From positions 33,709,265 through 33,773,264 of the forward strand of contig NC_088303.1 of the NCBI RefSeq assembly GCF_032854445.1: DNA of 64,000 bases, in the 5' to 3' direction. Of this stretch, positions 38,234 through 48,939 are shown one piece after another. Both the position numbers and the translations under genes were made by a program. How positions within the stretch are numbered: the stretch's first letter is position 1; every line of letters starts with the position of its first letter. Source of the stretch: Liolophura sinensis. Its lineage: Eukaryota; Mollusca; Polyplacophora; Chitonida; Chitonidae. The notes beneath the pieces were generated by a model. It made no database searches and was not told where the DNA came from. It saw nothing but the letters and a program-made list of their open reading frames with translations.

Positions 38234-40880
38234 AGCAAATCCACAGATAGTATCAGGACTTTTGTGCATTATTTTCTAGTTAAGGTAACCGGAAGGACAC
38301 CAAGGCGATATCACCAAATCTACAGACAATATCAGGACTTGTGCATGAGTTACCAGTTAAGGTAACCAGAAGGACATCAAGCGACATCACCAAATCTACA
38401 GACAGTATCAGGACTTTTGTGCATTATTCTCCAGTTAAGGTAACCAGAAGGACATCAAGGCGACAACACCAAGTCTACTGACAGTATCAGGACTTTTGTG
38501 TATTATTCACCAGTTAAGGTAACCAGAAGGACATCAAGGCGACATCACCAAGTCTACTGACAGTATCAGAACTTTTATGCATTATTCTCCAGTTAAGGTA
38601 ACCAGAAGGACACCAAGGCGATATCGCCAAATCTACAGACAGTATCGGGACTTTTGTGCATTATTCACCAGTTAAGGTAACCAGAAGGACACCAAGGCGA
38701 TATCACCAAACCTGCTGACAGTATCAGGACTTTTGCGCATTATTCACCAGTTAAGGTAACCAGAAGGACACCAAGGCGACATCACCAAATCTACTGACAG
38801 TATCAGGACTTTTGTGCATTATTCACCAGTTAAGGTAACCAGAAGGATACCAAGGCGACATCACCAAATCTACTGACAGTATCAGAACTTTTGTGCATTA
38901 TTCACCAGTTAAGGTAACCAGAAGGACACCAAGGCGATATCACCAAATCTACTGACAGTATCAGGACTTTTGTGCATTATTCACCAGTTAAGGTAACCAG
39001 AAGGACACCAAGGCGATATCACCAAATCTACAGACAATATCAGGACTTGTGCATGAGTTACCAGTTAAGGTAACCAGAAGGACATCAAGCGACATCACCA
39101 AATCTACAGACAGTATCAGGACTTTTGTGCATTATTCTCCAGTTAAGGTAACCAGAAGGACATCAAGGCGACAACACCAAGTCTACTGACAGTATCAGGA
39201 CTTTTGTGTATTATTCACCAGTTAAGGTAACCAGAAGGACATCAAGGCGACATCACCAAGTCTACTGACAGTATCAGAACTTTTATGCATTATTCTCCAG
39301 TTAAGGTAACCAGAAGGACACCAAGGCGATATCGCCAAATCTACAGACAGTATCGGGACTTTTGTGCATTATTCACCAGTTAAGGTAACCAGAAGGACAC
39401 CAAGGCGATATCACCAAACCTGCTGACAGTATCAGGACTTTTGCGCATTATTCACCAGTTAAGGTAACCAGAAGGACACCAAGGCGACATCACCAAATCT
39501 ACTGACAGTATCAGGACTTTTGTGTATTATTCACCAGTTAAGGTAACCAGAAGGACATCAAGGCGACATCACCAAATCTACTGACAGTATCAGAACTTTT
39601 GTGCATTATTCTCCAGTTAAGGTAACCAGAAGGACACCAAGGCGATATCACCAAATCTACTGACAGTATCAGGACTTTTGTGCATTATTCACCAGTTAAG
39701 GTAACCAGAAGGACACCAAGGCGACATCACCAAATCTACTGACAGTATCAGAACTTTTGTGCATTATTCACCAGTTAAGGTAACCAGAAGGACACCAAGG
39801 CGACATCACCAAATCTACTGACAGTATCAGGACTTTTGTGCATTATTCACCAGTTAAGGTAACCAGAAGGATACCAAGGCGACATCACCAAATCTACTGA
39901 CAGTATCAGAACTTTTGTGCATTATTCACCAGTTAAGGTAACCAGAAGGACACCAAGGCGATATCACCAAATCTACTGACAGTATCAGGACTTTTGTGCA
40001 TTATTCACCAGTTAAGGTAACCAGAAGGACACCAAGGCGATATCACCAAATCTACAGACAATATCAGGACTTGTGCATGAGTTACCAGTTAAGGTAACCA
40101 GAAGGACATCAAGCGACATCACCAAATCTACAGACAGTATCAGGACTTTTGTGCATTATTCTCCAGTTAAGGTAACCAGAAGGACATCAAGGCGACAACA
40201 CCAAGTCTACTGACAGTATCAGGACTTTTGTGTATTATTCACCAGTTAAGGTAACCAGAAGGACATCAAGGCGACATCACCAAGTCTACTGACAGTATCA
40301 GAACTTTTATGCATTATTCTCCAGTTAAGGTAACCAGAAGGACACCAAGGCGATATCGCCAAATCTACAGACAGTATCGGGACTTTTGTGCATTATTCAC
40401 CAGTTAAGGTAACCAGAAGGACACCAAGGCGATATCACCAAACCTGCTGACAGTATCAGGACTTTTGCGCATTATTCACCAGTTAAGGTAACCAGAAGGA
40501 CACCAAGGCGACATCACCAAATCTACTGACAGTATCAGGACTTTTGTGCATTATTCACCAGTTAAGGTAACCAGAAGGATACCAAGGCGACATCACCAAA
40601 TCTACTGACAGTATCAGAACTTTTGTGCATTATTCTCCAGTTAAGGTAACCAGAAGGACACCAAGGCGATATCACCAAATCTACTGACAGTATCAGGACT
40701 TTTGTGCATTATTCACCAGTTAAGGTAACCAGAAGGACACCAAGGCGACATCACCAAATCTACTGACAGTATCAGAACTTTTGTGCATTATTCACCAGTT
40801 AAGGTAACCAGAAAGACACCAAGGCGATGTCATCAAATCCTCTGCCAGCAGCAGAACTTTTGCGCCAATCAAAGTAACCA
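38234..40880. repeat. 79-bp minisatellite, about 33 copies
   Basis: The monomer contains CCAGTTAAGGTAACCAGAAG, GACACCAAGGCGA(T/C)ATCACC, AAATCTACTGACAGTATCAG and GACTTTTGTGCATTATTCA. Spacing between successive CCAGTTAAGG starts is 79 bp (for example 38431 to 38510). A variant monomer with CTTGTGCATGAGTTACC occurs at 38338, 39046 and 40070. The monomers after each occurrence repeat the same order of point variants, so blocks of about 9 and 13 monomers were copied as higher-order units. 79 is not a multiple of three and no long frame runs through it. Confidence 0.95.
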
Positions 40881-41004
40881 TTAACTAGTCGAGGTAATCA
40901 TTCAAATATGCGTATTTCGCTAAACTATCTCGCTGTTTGTTGCGATATGATTTTCCTTTATAACTTTCCAAAGATCGGTTTTTTCACCTCGGACAATTCG
41001 ATTT

Positions 41005-41080
41005 CCTCCACCCATAAAACTGACCGCCATCGTGTATAAGTGAAATTTAAATTTTGAGTATGTCGTGAAACATTTAACGA
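41005..41080 (+). repeat. SINE tail fragment, diverged
   Basis: TTTCCTCCACCCATAAAACT, CGTGTATAAGTGAAAT and TTGAGTATGTCGTGAAACAT correspond to the body end and tail of the GGCGTAAAAC family. Confidence 0.6.
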
Positions 41081-41158
41081 ATTGTTTAAAAAATTATAGA
41101 CCGTGTAAGTGCATGTTTGTAGCTTTATCGGTTTATGGTATAATATGTGAACCGGTGG

Positions 41159-41165
41159 TTATAAA
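41159..41165 (+). promoter_or_regulatory. Candidate TATA box of the 41.3-kb gene
   Basis: TTATAAA in GGTTATAAATG, about 145 bases before the ATG at 41306. This is weak evidence in AT-rich DNA and is noted only because of its position. Confidence 0.25.
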
Positions 41166-41305
41166 TGTACATCTTTATTGCACAGTAGGTATAATTAACT
41201 AGTGTCTGCGAGTGCACAGGTTAATATGTAATATGGCCATTTTCTCAATTTAAGGTAAAAATACGTGAAAGTGCACACTTAAAGGGCAACCTACTGACAT
41301 TTAGG

Positions 41306-41797
41306 ATGGAAAACCAAAATATAGGACCGAATGGTGGTATGTATCAACGAAGGCGCTCTGATATCGGCTTGTCGCACGACATGTTATCGGGTTGCGACAG
41401 GAATGAGAAATCATCCAGGAGGTCGTCTATTCCGACATCTTTTGAAATGGGAGCTTTACTTGACGAGCTCTCAAAACCCAAAAAGGTGTGGTGCCAGGAC
41501 GACATAAGGCTTAAGACAAGCAAGCGAGATAAGTCAAGCGGAAAAAGAAACGCCTGCGCCCCATTTACTGGCATGGAGGCTCGACGATTCTCTGGTGATC
41601 AGAAATTATCTGAAAGGGAGATAACTAAGTTAAGCCAGAGACTGTCCAGATCCAGATCATGTGAAGTACACAACGTCAAGTCCAAAAGGCCTGAAAGGGC
41701 AGGAAATCTGGCACAAACAACAATAAACGGTTGGAGAGCTTTGGAACAGGCCAACAGGTTCAATCTCAAACCAAACCGACGGGCATCCATCTTTTGA
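41306..41797 (+). CDS. Small basic Ser/Arg-rich protein, 163 residues, unknown function
   Basis: An intronless open frame outside any visible repeat. The ATG at 41306 has A at -3 and G at +4, a good start context. The frame ends in TGA, and AATAAA signals follow at 41994 and 42015, so a short mRNA is plausible. The protein is hydrophilic, with no signal peptide or membrane helix, and is rich in Arg, Lys and Ser. Four R-R-x-S motifs (Ser18, Ser41, Ser96, Ser161) are consensus sites for PKA-type basophilic kinases, and the last lies three residues from the C-terminus (RRASIF). A middle segment (ALLDELSKPKKVW) could be helical. I recognise no family. Alternatively it is the last coding exon of a longer gene, since TTTAG just before the ATG could serve as an acceptor. 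Confidence 0.6.
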   Translation: MENQNIGPNGGMYQRRRSDIGLSHDMLSGCDRNEKSSRRSSIPTSFEMGALLDELSKPKKVWCQDDIRLKTSKRDKSSGKRNACAPFTGMEARRFSGDQKLSEREITKLSQRLSRSRSCEVHNVKSKRPERAGNLAQTTINGWRALEQANRFNLKPNRRASIF

Positions 41798-41993
41798 TGT
41801 TGAGCCTGAATACATGCTGCATGAATAAGTCACTACCTTTCATACCAAGCTCACACACATTTTCTAAACATTACTGTACAACTCCTGAACTTTGCACTTT
41901 GACGTTTCTGGTTTCCTTATTCATTGCGCTGATTGTTACATAATGGAACTCATATCTCAGTTAGGCGATACACACGTAAGTTTGGCCAGGCTA

Positions 41994-42020
41994 AATAAAT
42001 GATCAATTCAACCTAATAAA
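41994..42020 (+). terminator. Poly(A) signals after the 41.3-kb gene
   Basis: AATAAA at 41994-41999 and again at about 42015-42020, roughly 200 bases after the stop codon, a normal 3' UTR length for a small gene. Confidence 0.5.
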
Positions 42021-42214
42021 TTCTTTTTTGAAATTCTGCTTTATCTTTATAATAGTAGTTTGGATTCACTGAAGAAAGTTTTGATTAAAGAATTAGTAAC
42101 ATCTCTATGACTTAAGAGAAGTGTGACGAAGAAATGAGTGAACGCTAAAGAAAAAAAGTCATACAAGCAGTGAATGTAACTCATGACTAAAGAAAATATG
42201 TGAGCGAAGGTGCA

Positions 42215-42440
42215 TTTATTCATTCATTTATTTATTTAATTAATTTGTTTTTTACGCCGTGGTCAAGAATATTTCACTTATCCGACGGCAACCAACATTA
42301 TGGTTGGAGGAAACTGGACAGAGCCCAGGGGAAACCCACAACTATCCTTAGGTTGCTGCAGGACCTTCCCGCGTACGGCCGGGGAGGAAGCCAGCATGTG
42401 CTGGACTTGAACTCACAGCGACCGCATTGGTGTGAGGCTC
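42215..42440 (-). repeat. SINE, GGCGTAAAAC-tail family, near full length
   Basis: Plus-strand order: tail (TTTATTTAATTAATTTG, TTTTTTACGCCGTGGTCAAG), body (CCAACATTATGGTTGGAGG, GAGGAAGCCAGCATGTGCTG), reversed tRNA-like head (GAACTCACAGCGACCGCATT, GTGAGGCTCCTG). The 102-residue open frame over this region comes from the SINE. Confidence 0.85.
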
Positions 42441-42449
42441 CTGTTTTCA

Positions 42450-42890
42450 TTGTGACGCGCTGGCGTGCTAACCACCCCGATTGTTTAAGGCGTGTTTGCG
42501 TTAATTAACTTAACTAAACGTCATGGGGAAAGAGTATGAATTGATGTATCGACAGGATTGATGTCCTCACCTCGTCTATCAATAGTATATCACGCAGTTC
42601 TTGATGTAATTTATTAGCCCGCCTTTCGGTGGCAGGGCGCAAGGTTTTGTACACATTTTTGGACGTCCTTGTAAACAAGATGTAACTGGTCTATAGCGAA
42701 GCACTCATACCGATTGTTTAAGGCGCGCCCACGTTAATTAACGCAGCACTTATAACGTGCCTGTAAGACAGCATTTACTGTTGTTAGATTTCACAGGCGC
42801 TTGTCCCTACCGCAAACCCTTCATTATATAATCTGTATACCAAGGCTGATGCAGCATACATAGATGCCGCGCTGGTGTGCTAATCCCCTC
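42450..42890 (-). repeat. Fragment of the dispersed 2-kb repeat, reverse orientation
   Basis: CCGATTGTTTAAGGCG, CTGTTGTTAGA, TTGTCCCTACCGCAA.CCCTT and TATATAATCTGTATACCAAG match 46620-46890 and, inverted, 50580-50830 and 59160-59400. Confidence 0.7.
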
Positions 42891-42914
42891 GGATATGGAG
42901 GCCCCCAGCGAAGG

Positions 42915-44217
42915 TGTAAGTGAAACACATGGCGTAAGAAAACGTTCGAGTGAATGAATGACTGAAAGTCATGACTGAACGAAACACAAGCTGTGAGTGA
43001 AACTCATAACTGAAGAAAAAGTGTAAGTGAAGAAATGGGTGAATACCATGAGTAAACAGAAAGTATGAGTAAAACAATGAGTAAAATCATCTGATTGAAG
43101 AAAAAGTGTAAGTGAAGAAATGGGTGAGTCCCATGAGTAAACAGAGAGTATGAGTAAAACAATGAGTAAAATCATCTGACTGAAGAAAAAGTGTAAGTGA
43201 AGAAATGGGTGATTCCCATGAGTAAACAGAGAGTATGAGTAAAACAATGAGTAAAATTGTCTGACTGAAGAAAAAGTGTGAGTGAAGAAATGGGTGAATC
43301 CCATGAGTAAACAGAAAGTATGAGTAAAACAATGAGTAAAATCGTCTGACTGAAGAAAAAGTGTAAGTGAAGAAATGGGTGATTCCAATGAGTAAACAGA
43401 AAGTATGAGTAAAACAATGAGTAAAATCGTCTGACTGAAGAAAAAGTGTAAGTGAAGAAATGGGTGAATCCCATGAGTAAACAGAAAGTATGAGTAAAAC
43501 AATGAGTAAAATCGTCTGATTGAAGAAAAAGTGTAAGTGAAGAAATGGGTGATTCCAATGAGTAAACAGAGAGTATGAGTAAAACAATGAGTAAAATCGT
43601 CTGACTGAAGAAAAAGTGTAAGTGAAGAAATGGGTGATTCCAATGAGTAAACAGAAAGTATGAGTAAAACAATGAGTAAAATCGTCTGACTGAAGAAAAA
43701 GTGTAAGTGAAGAAATGGGTGAATCCCATGAGTAAACACAAATTATGAGTAAAACAATGAGTAAAATCGTCTGACTGAAGAAAAAGTGTAAGTGAAGAAA
43801 TGGGTGAGTCCCATGAGTAAACAGAGATTATGAGTAAAACAATGAGTAAAATCGTCTGACTGAAGAAAAAGTGTAAGTGAAGAAATGGGTGAATCCCATG
43901 AGTAAACAGAAAGTATGAGTAAAACAATGAGTAAAATCGTCTGACTGAAGAAAAAGTGTAAGTGAAGAAATGGGTGATTCCAATGAGTAAACAGAAAGTA
44001 TGAGTAAAACAATGAGTAAAATCGTCTGACTGAAGAAAAAGTGTAAGTGAAGAAATGGGTGAATCCCATGAGTAAACAGAAAGTATGAGTAAAACAATGA
44101 GTAAAATCGTCTGACTGAAGAAAAAGTGTAAGTGAAGAAATGGGTGATTCCCATGAGTAAACAGAGAGTATGAGTAAAACAATGGGTAAAATCGTCTGAC
44201 TGAAGAAAAAGTGTGGC
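42915..44217 (-). repeat. 85-bp dimeric satellite, about 14 copies
   Basis: The period is exactly 85 bp (GTGTAAGTGAAG at 43021, 43106 and so on). Each monomer is two related halves of 42-43 bp: reverse-strand GGATTCACCCATTTCTTCAC... and GATTTTACTCATTGTTTTAC.... These halves are homologous to the 42-bp monomer of the array at 52290-53180, so this is a dimer-based higher-order array in the opposite orientation. The plus strand lacks TTA, CTA and TCA in the monomer, so all three minus-strand frames stay open; that explains the 357-, 256-, 166- and 160-codon frames here. Confidence 0.93.
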
Positions 44218-44295
44218 ACAAGCAATAACTATAACTCAGTGACAATTTGCCCGGCTTAAGAATAATGTTAATTAGTCATTCAGCGAGCAATTCTT

Positions 44296-44900
44296 TACGG
44301 AGCCGTAAAAGGGACTTGCGAAAAAAAATTTGTTTTTCACCCTCCAAAGAAAAATAAACGTGGTAATTATCTCGCACGAAAATGCAAAAAAGAATTTTTT
44401 TACTTGGTCAGACTTACTGTCAGCCAATGGAAAAGCTACTTGCAAAGGGGCGCAATTAGATGCATCTAAGCTTTCCAGTGGTGGGTGAAACTATCTCAGA
44501 CCCCGAGATAATTATCACTGACTCCAACATAATCAGCCAATCAATGGATGTTATTCTTTCGTATTGTAGCATCATCTGGCCAATTTTGTCGGACCACGAG
44601 ATAGTAAGTCCCTGTCCGAGTTAATTGACCAATCACAGTCGCCCATCCATCAGTTTTAAAACACCACCACAAAGCAAGCATTCTTGTCATTGGTCAGTTA
44701 TCTCGGACCCCGGCATAATTTTCTCTGGTGAATCCGGACTTGAACTTTTTAACAGTGCGACATAACTCCCGAGTTTATTTTTTTGGAAGGCAAAAAAAAT
44801 TTTTTTTTTGTTGCATATACGTGCGAGGTTGATCCCAAGTTTGTCTTTTTTTGGAACGCGAAATTTTATTTTTCGCATGTTCCTTTTAGGGCTCCTTATT
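44296..44900. mobile_element. MITE-like element, 605 bp, with 7-bp target duplication
   Basis: The ends are inverted repeats: the left end has GGAGCCGTAAAAGGGAC and TTGCGAAAAA; the right end, reverse complemented, has GGAGCCCTAAAAGGAAC and ATGCGAAAAA. Further inward both halves keep CTCGCACG and ATGCAA. AATTCTT flanks the element on both sides (44289-44295 and 44901-44907). The interior has repeated TCTCGGACC and CCGAGATA palindromes. No transposase is encoded, so it is non-autonomous. The superfamily is not assigned. Confidence 0.75.
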
Positions 44901-44907
44901 AATTCTT

Positions 44908-45245
44908 AAAATGGGTCACATGCTATTTTTTCTGCTTTCTGCTGTAAAATGACACTAGAACACTATACACGAAAATTGAAGTTGCAACAAAATTGTTGGC
45001 AGCTTATATTATCCAGCCATGGCAAGCAAAGAGTATCAGAAATCAACCGCACAACATTGTAGGTTATGAATTTATCATTTTCCATTAGATTGTTTTAACT
45101 TTTTATAATGCTGAATTCAAAACGCCGTTGAATAATGCCTCCCGTCAAATCACCTACATGTATATCAAAATACGAGTACCGGTATAAAATGTTTCCAATA
45201 GTAAACTATGATGGTGTGTAATGCTCGATTACTTGCAAAGGTTGC
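44908..45245. other. Spacer, nothing recognised
   Basis: AT-rich sequence between the MITE-like element and the next dispersed repeat copy. Confidence 0.35.
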
Positions 45246-45249
45246 AATA

Positions 45250-47240
45250 AGATTGGTCTCTTTTCAATGCATAGCGATCAACAGGCAGACCCAGTATTTG
45301 CCCATATCAAAGTGATAATTTCCTGCTTGTTGAACCGTCCGATTATTCCTTGGATTATTTTGCCTGTCTCGTTTAACATTTACACATACTAACCGCGACT
45401 AGCTTGTGACTGACATAACCTTTGATCTCGCACGACAGGCTTATTGATTCTATTGAGGATTTTAGTAGGCCGTATACATATCATCCCCACCATAGATCTA
45501 TTCCCAATCCTTCTTCTTTAACAAATTTTCAATCCATTCCCCAAAAGTTTTCTGTATGTCTAGTAAAAATCCAGATAAACTTTCGACCCAAGCACAAATG
45601 TGTACAGTAATTAACAGTCTACATTAGCCTGACCTCAAATACTAAGAACTACCTTGGGCACTACTGACCTACAGAATGAGGATTTAAACCTCGTCTGGGG
45701 CTAAGTCTGATACAATGTACAATAGGCGTTTATCAAAATAAGAAAAGCTAGATTTATTCATGTGCGGATTTAAATGCAGCCAATTTATTTACAGGTGTAC
45801 AGCAACCTGCGGATGGTCGTGGGTTTCCACTCACCATAATGCTGGCCGTCGTCGTATAAGTGGAATATTCTTGAGTACGGCGCAAATCACCAATCAAATT
45901 TTATTTACATGTGTACTTTGGCTGCTGTTCAAATATAACCATGTCCACGACTTGTTTATTAATGGAAGTCGGCACCGTGTTCACATAGAGAGTAAATGAA
46001 ACATTGTTTGTCCGAATATATTTAGCCTGTTGATCAGGTTTCGATTCTTTGCTTCTTTTACGTGTTTTTCATCGTCTCAGTTGCTTGACAGTTGCACGTC
46101 CCGAGAGTAATTAGGCCATTTCCATTAAGTATTAAATACTGAATGTCCTGACCAGGAATAAACAGGGTTTTTTGGTATGCAGCAGGTTGAACCGAAAACA
46201 CCAGTCAATTGAATACTGTGATATCTGCAGTCCACATATTCCAATCAGCCAATTTTACAAATAAATAGAGGGATGTCAGATCATAGGGCTAGTAATAAAT
46301 AACGGTAGTAAATACCAATGCAAGGACCCACCGATTTTTTCATCAAATTGTGGTTTGAAATTCTATCGTACATGATCAATATTCTCTAATTCTGATGTAT
46401 GATATTAAAAATAAACTACATATCTGTTAAAAATGACGACAATGTTTTACAATTGTCTGGGAGTATACATCATAGATTACGATAGACATCATGGTTTCTC
46501 GGTAGGCAAACATTCACATCCTGTTTTATAACAGAAATAAGGTTGTTTACCCATGAAACCCAGCATCCCTCGTGAATTGGCGTGGATTGATGGACAGATA
46601 GAATTGATTTCCCAACCTCGTTTCTCAGTCGTTATGTGCAGTTCTGGCTGAAATATATTAGCCCGCAGAGGTGTATCTGCATGTGTTCGGTGGTAGAGCG
46701 TAAGGTTTGGTACACATTATTTTTTATATAGTGAAGCATTCAAACCGATTGTTTAAGGCGTGTGCGCGATATTTAACTCAACGCTTCTAACTTGCCTATA
46801 AGACAGAATTTCCTGTTGTTAGACTTGTCCCTACCGCAATCCCTTCATTATATAATCTGTATACCAAGGCTGGTGCAGCATAAATAGATCTCTTGCTATT
46901 GAATTTCGCATCGGTTTCTGCGGCTATGGATTAGCCTTGTATAGATACAGATAAACAGGACTGAGTTTCCATAGATCTAACTCGTGTTAGTATATTGAGA
47001 TATGAGAGCATTGCTGTTAGCCTGATGCACCACTTGCCATCTGTTATGAAAGAAAGCTGCTTATCACAGTGTCTATATTCTGAGCTTCTTTAAGCCTATC
47101 TCCCGAAGAAGATTATGAGATGCGACCTGAGTACAGATAAACATTCACAGAGCTTCTCGATCTTTATGATCAGATGTATTAAAAATATTTCCCTTTCGTT
47201 GTATCCTTGCTCAGGCTATCATGTAAATCTATGTAAACTT
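45250..47240 (-). repeat. Dispersed 2-kb repeat, reverse orientation, copy 1
   Basis: Matches the reverse complement of 50.03-52.1 kb and 58.5-60.5 kb over most of its length: TTATTCCTTGGATTATTTTG, GACCAGGAATAAACAGGG, TTACGTGTTTTTCATCGTCT, the GTTTAAGGCG and ACCGCAATCCCTTCATTATA block, and GAGTACAGATAAACATTC. A SINE (45798-45905) is inserted in it. Open frames inside are short and unsupported. Confidence 0.75.
45798..45905 (+). repeat. SINE, GGCGCAAATCACC variant tail
   Basis: AGCAACCTGCGGATGGTCGT, CACCATAATGCTGGCCG, GTCGTATAAGTGGAATATTC, TTGAGTACGGCGCAAATCAC. A 5'-truncated copy inside the dispersed repeat. Confidence 0.8.
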
Positions 47241-47459
47241 AGATACATTTATGGATATATGTATGTGCGTATGTATGTGCGTATGTATGTATGTATGCAT
47301 GCATGCATGCATGCATGCATTCTCGATCTTTATGATCTTCTCGATCTTTATGATCAGATGTATTAAAAATATTTCCCTTTCGTTGTATCCTTGCTCAGGC
47401 TATCATGTAAATCTATGTAAACTTAGATACATTTATGGATATATGTATGTGCGTATGTA
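47153..47459. repeat. 184-bp tandem duplication
   Basis: TCTTTATGATCAGATG followed by about 110 bases (TTTCCCTTTCGTTGTATCC, GGCTATCATGTAAATC) starts at 47161 and again at 47345. A short ATGT/GCAT array separates the copies. Confidence 0.85.
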
Positions 47460-47678
47460 TGTGCGTATGTATGTGCGTATGTATGCATGTATGCATGTAT
47501 GCATGTATGCATGTATGCATGTATGCATGTATGCATGTATGTATGTATGCATGTATGTATGTATGCATGTATGTATGTATGCATGTATGTATGTATGTAT
47601 GTATGTATGTATGCATGTATGTATGTATGTATGTATGTATGTATGTATGTATGTATGTATGTATGTATGTATGTATGT
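47435..47678. repeat. ATGT/GCATGT microsatellite
   Basis: A tetranucleotide array, first mixed with GTGC and ATGC variants (ATGTATGC), then pure ATGT to about 47678. It generates open frames in several phases on both strands (M-C-V/Y and I-H-T repeats), none of which is a gene. It abuts a SINE tail. Confidence 0.95.
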
Positions 47679-47905
47679 CGTACTTAATAATTGTTCAGTC
47701 ATATGACGACAAGGAGTCATCAGGTACACACATGTATATTGTATCTTCATGTAGCAGGGCGAGTCCATATCGCCAAAATGCTGCCCCCACTGAAGTATTA
47801 TGCCGAAAACACCAGACATGACACCCCACCCAGTCACATTATAGTCACACCGGTCCAACAGTCCTATTTTCTTGGTCCACCCCTCAGTGCTGAACGCCAA
47901 GGGAG
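47676..47905 (-). repeat. SINE, GTCTTCGGCATG family, reverse orientation
   Basis: Plus-strand order GTCGTACTTAATAATTG, AGTCATATGACGACAAGGAG, GTATTATGCCGAAAACACC, TGACACCCCACCC, GCTGAACGCCAAGGGAGGC. The body is the reverse of the copy at 9940-10225. Confidence 0.75.
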
Positions 47906-47909
47906 GCAG

Positions 47910-48292
47910 AGCCAAAGGGGTCAAAGAAATTTTTTTATTGTTTCCTTGCTCGGGATGTCGTATAATGGGCATATGTAAACTCGAATTTATCGGTAGCTAT
48001 GCAACACTATTCCATATGTTCGCAAGTCAGTTAATTGTCTGATCTCATTGGCGAAATAAAATCACTAGAATGTATGATTTCTACCTTAATTCGTATACAG
48101 ATTAGATAATGGAGGGACTGCGTCCAACATGAACTCGTATCTCACGCAGGTTATGTGAGATAACTTTACGTGGACACGACTTCAGCAGGTAATCACATCA
48201 TATATAAAGATATTTAATAATAATAATATGATTGTGCACTAATATGCATCACAACTGGCAGGTATCTAGAATATATTTTGACAAAAGCTTCT
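47910..48292. other. Spacer, nothing recognised
   Basis: AT-rich, no feature supported. Confidence 0.35.
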
Positions 48293-48688
48293 AAATAAAT
48301 CATTAAGAATAGGGAAAGAAAAGAAAAATTTGAGGATGACCTCGGATTACGCAAAATACGCGATACACACATGCATTTATCCATACTAAGTCACGAGGAA
48401 TGACAGTTGTCTCTGGTAAATGGAGCTAAACCTAATATCAGTTATAAAACGAACACTGTCTGAAGTACTATACTGAGGAACTAACAGATTTGTTATTAAT
48501 CTATGTTGTATAATTGCAGAAAATTTGGATTTTGTGCTGAAAATTTTTTTTCAACCGATATGTTAAATTTTGAATAAATAAATTAAAATGAAATAAATTT
48601 TATACGTAACTTCGTTTCAGTGGAATCTATGAGAATCCGAGGTCATCATCAAATTTTTCTTTCCTTTCCCTATTCTTAATGATTTATT
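48293..48688. mobile_element. MITE-like element, 57-bp terminal inverted repeats
   Basis: 48293-48349 and 48632-48688 are near-perfect inverted repeats (CATTAAGAATAGGGAAAG, GAAAAATTTGA.GATGACC). The interior of about 280 bp is non-coding. I could not identify a target duplication with confidence. The right end runs directly into a SINE tail. Confidence 0.75.
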
Positions 48689-48815
48689 TATTTCATTGGT
48701 ATTTAATGTTGTACTCAAGAATACTTTTGTAATAGCATAATGGTGGGAGGAAACCCACGATCTTTCCCCTTAAGACCAGAGAAGAAGCCAGCATGAACTG
48801 GACTTGAACTCACCC
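48689..48815 (-). repeat. SINE, GGCGTAAAAC-tail family, diverged
   Basis: Plus-strand order TATTTCATTGGTATTTAATG, GTACTCAAGAATAC, ATAATGGTGGGAGGAAACCC, GAGAAGAAGCCAGCATGAAC, GACTTGAACTCACC. Confidence 0.75.
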
Positions 48816-48939
48816 TTTTCTCCATGCAAATATGTGATGAAATGTAAGCTGTATATTAGACATAAATTCTTAATTCCTCAGACAAGTACAGATATCCTAT
48901 TTATTTAAGAGAATCCCATAAATTCCGACCCGTAACTTT

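Noticed and set aside
38234-40880. CRISPR-like array of regular repeats
   Set aside because: The 79-bp units are contiguous with no unique spacers, and the sequence is animal DNA.
42200-42508. 102-codon frame after the 41.3-kb gene
   Set aside because: It is the translation of a SINE in reverse orientation.
43172-44245. 357-codon minus-strand frame resembling a hydrophobic repeat protein
   Set aside because: Product of the 85-bp satellite; all three minus frames are open and the period is not a multiple of three.
47251-47972. 151- and 179-codon frames of Met-Cys-Val/Tyr or Ile-His-Thr repeats
   Set aside because: They arise from the ATGT microsatellite and adjacent SINE.
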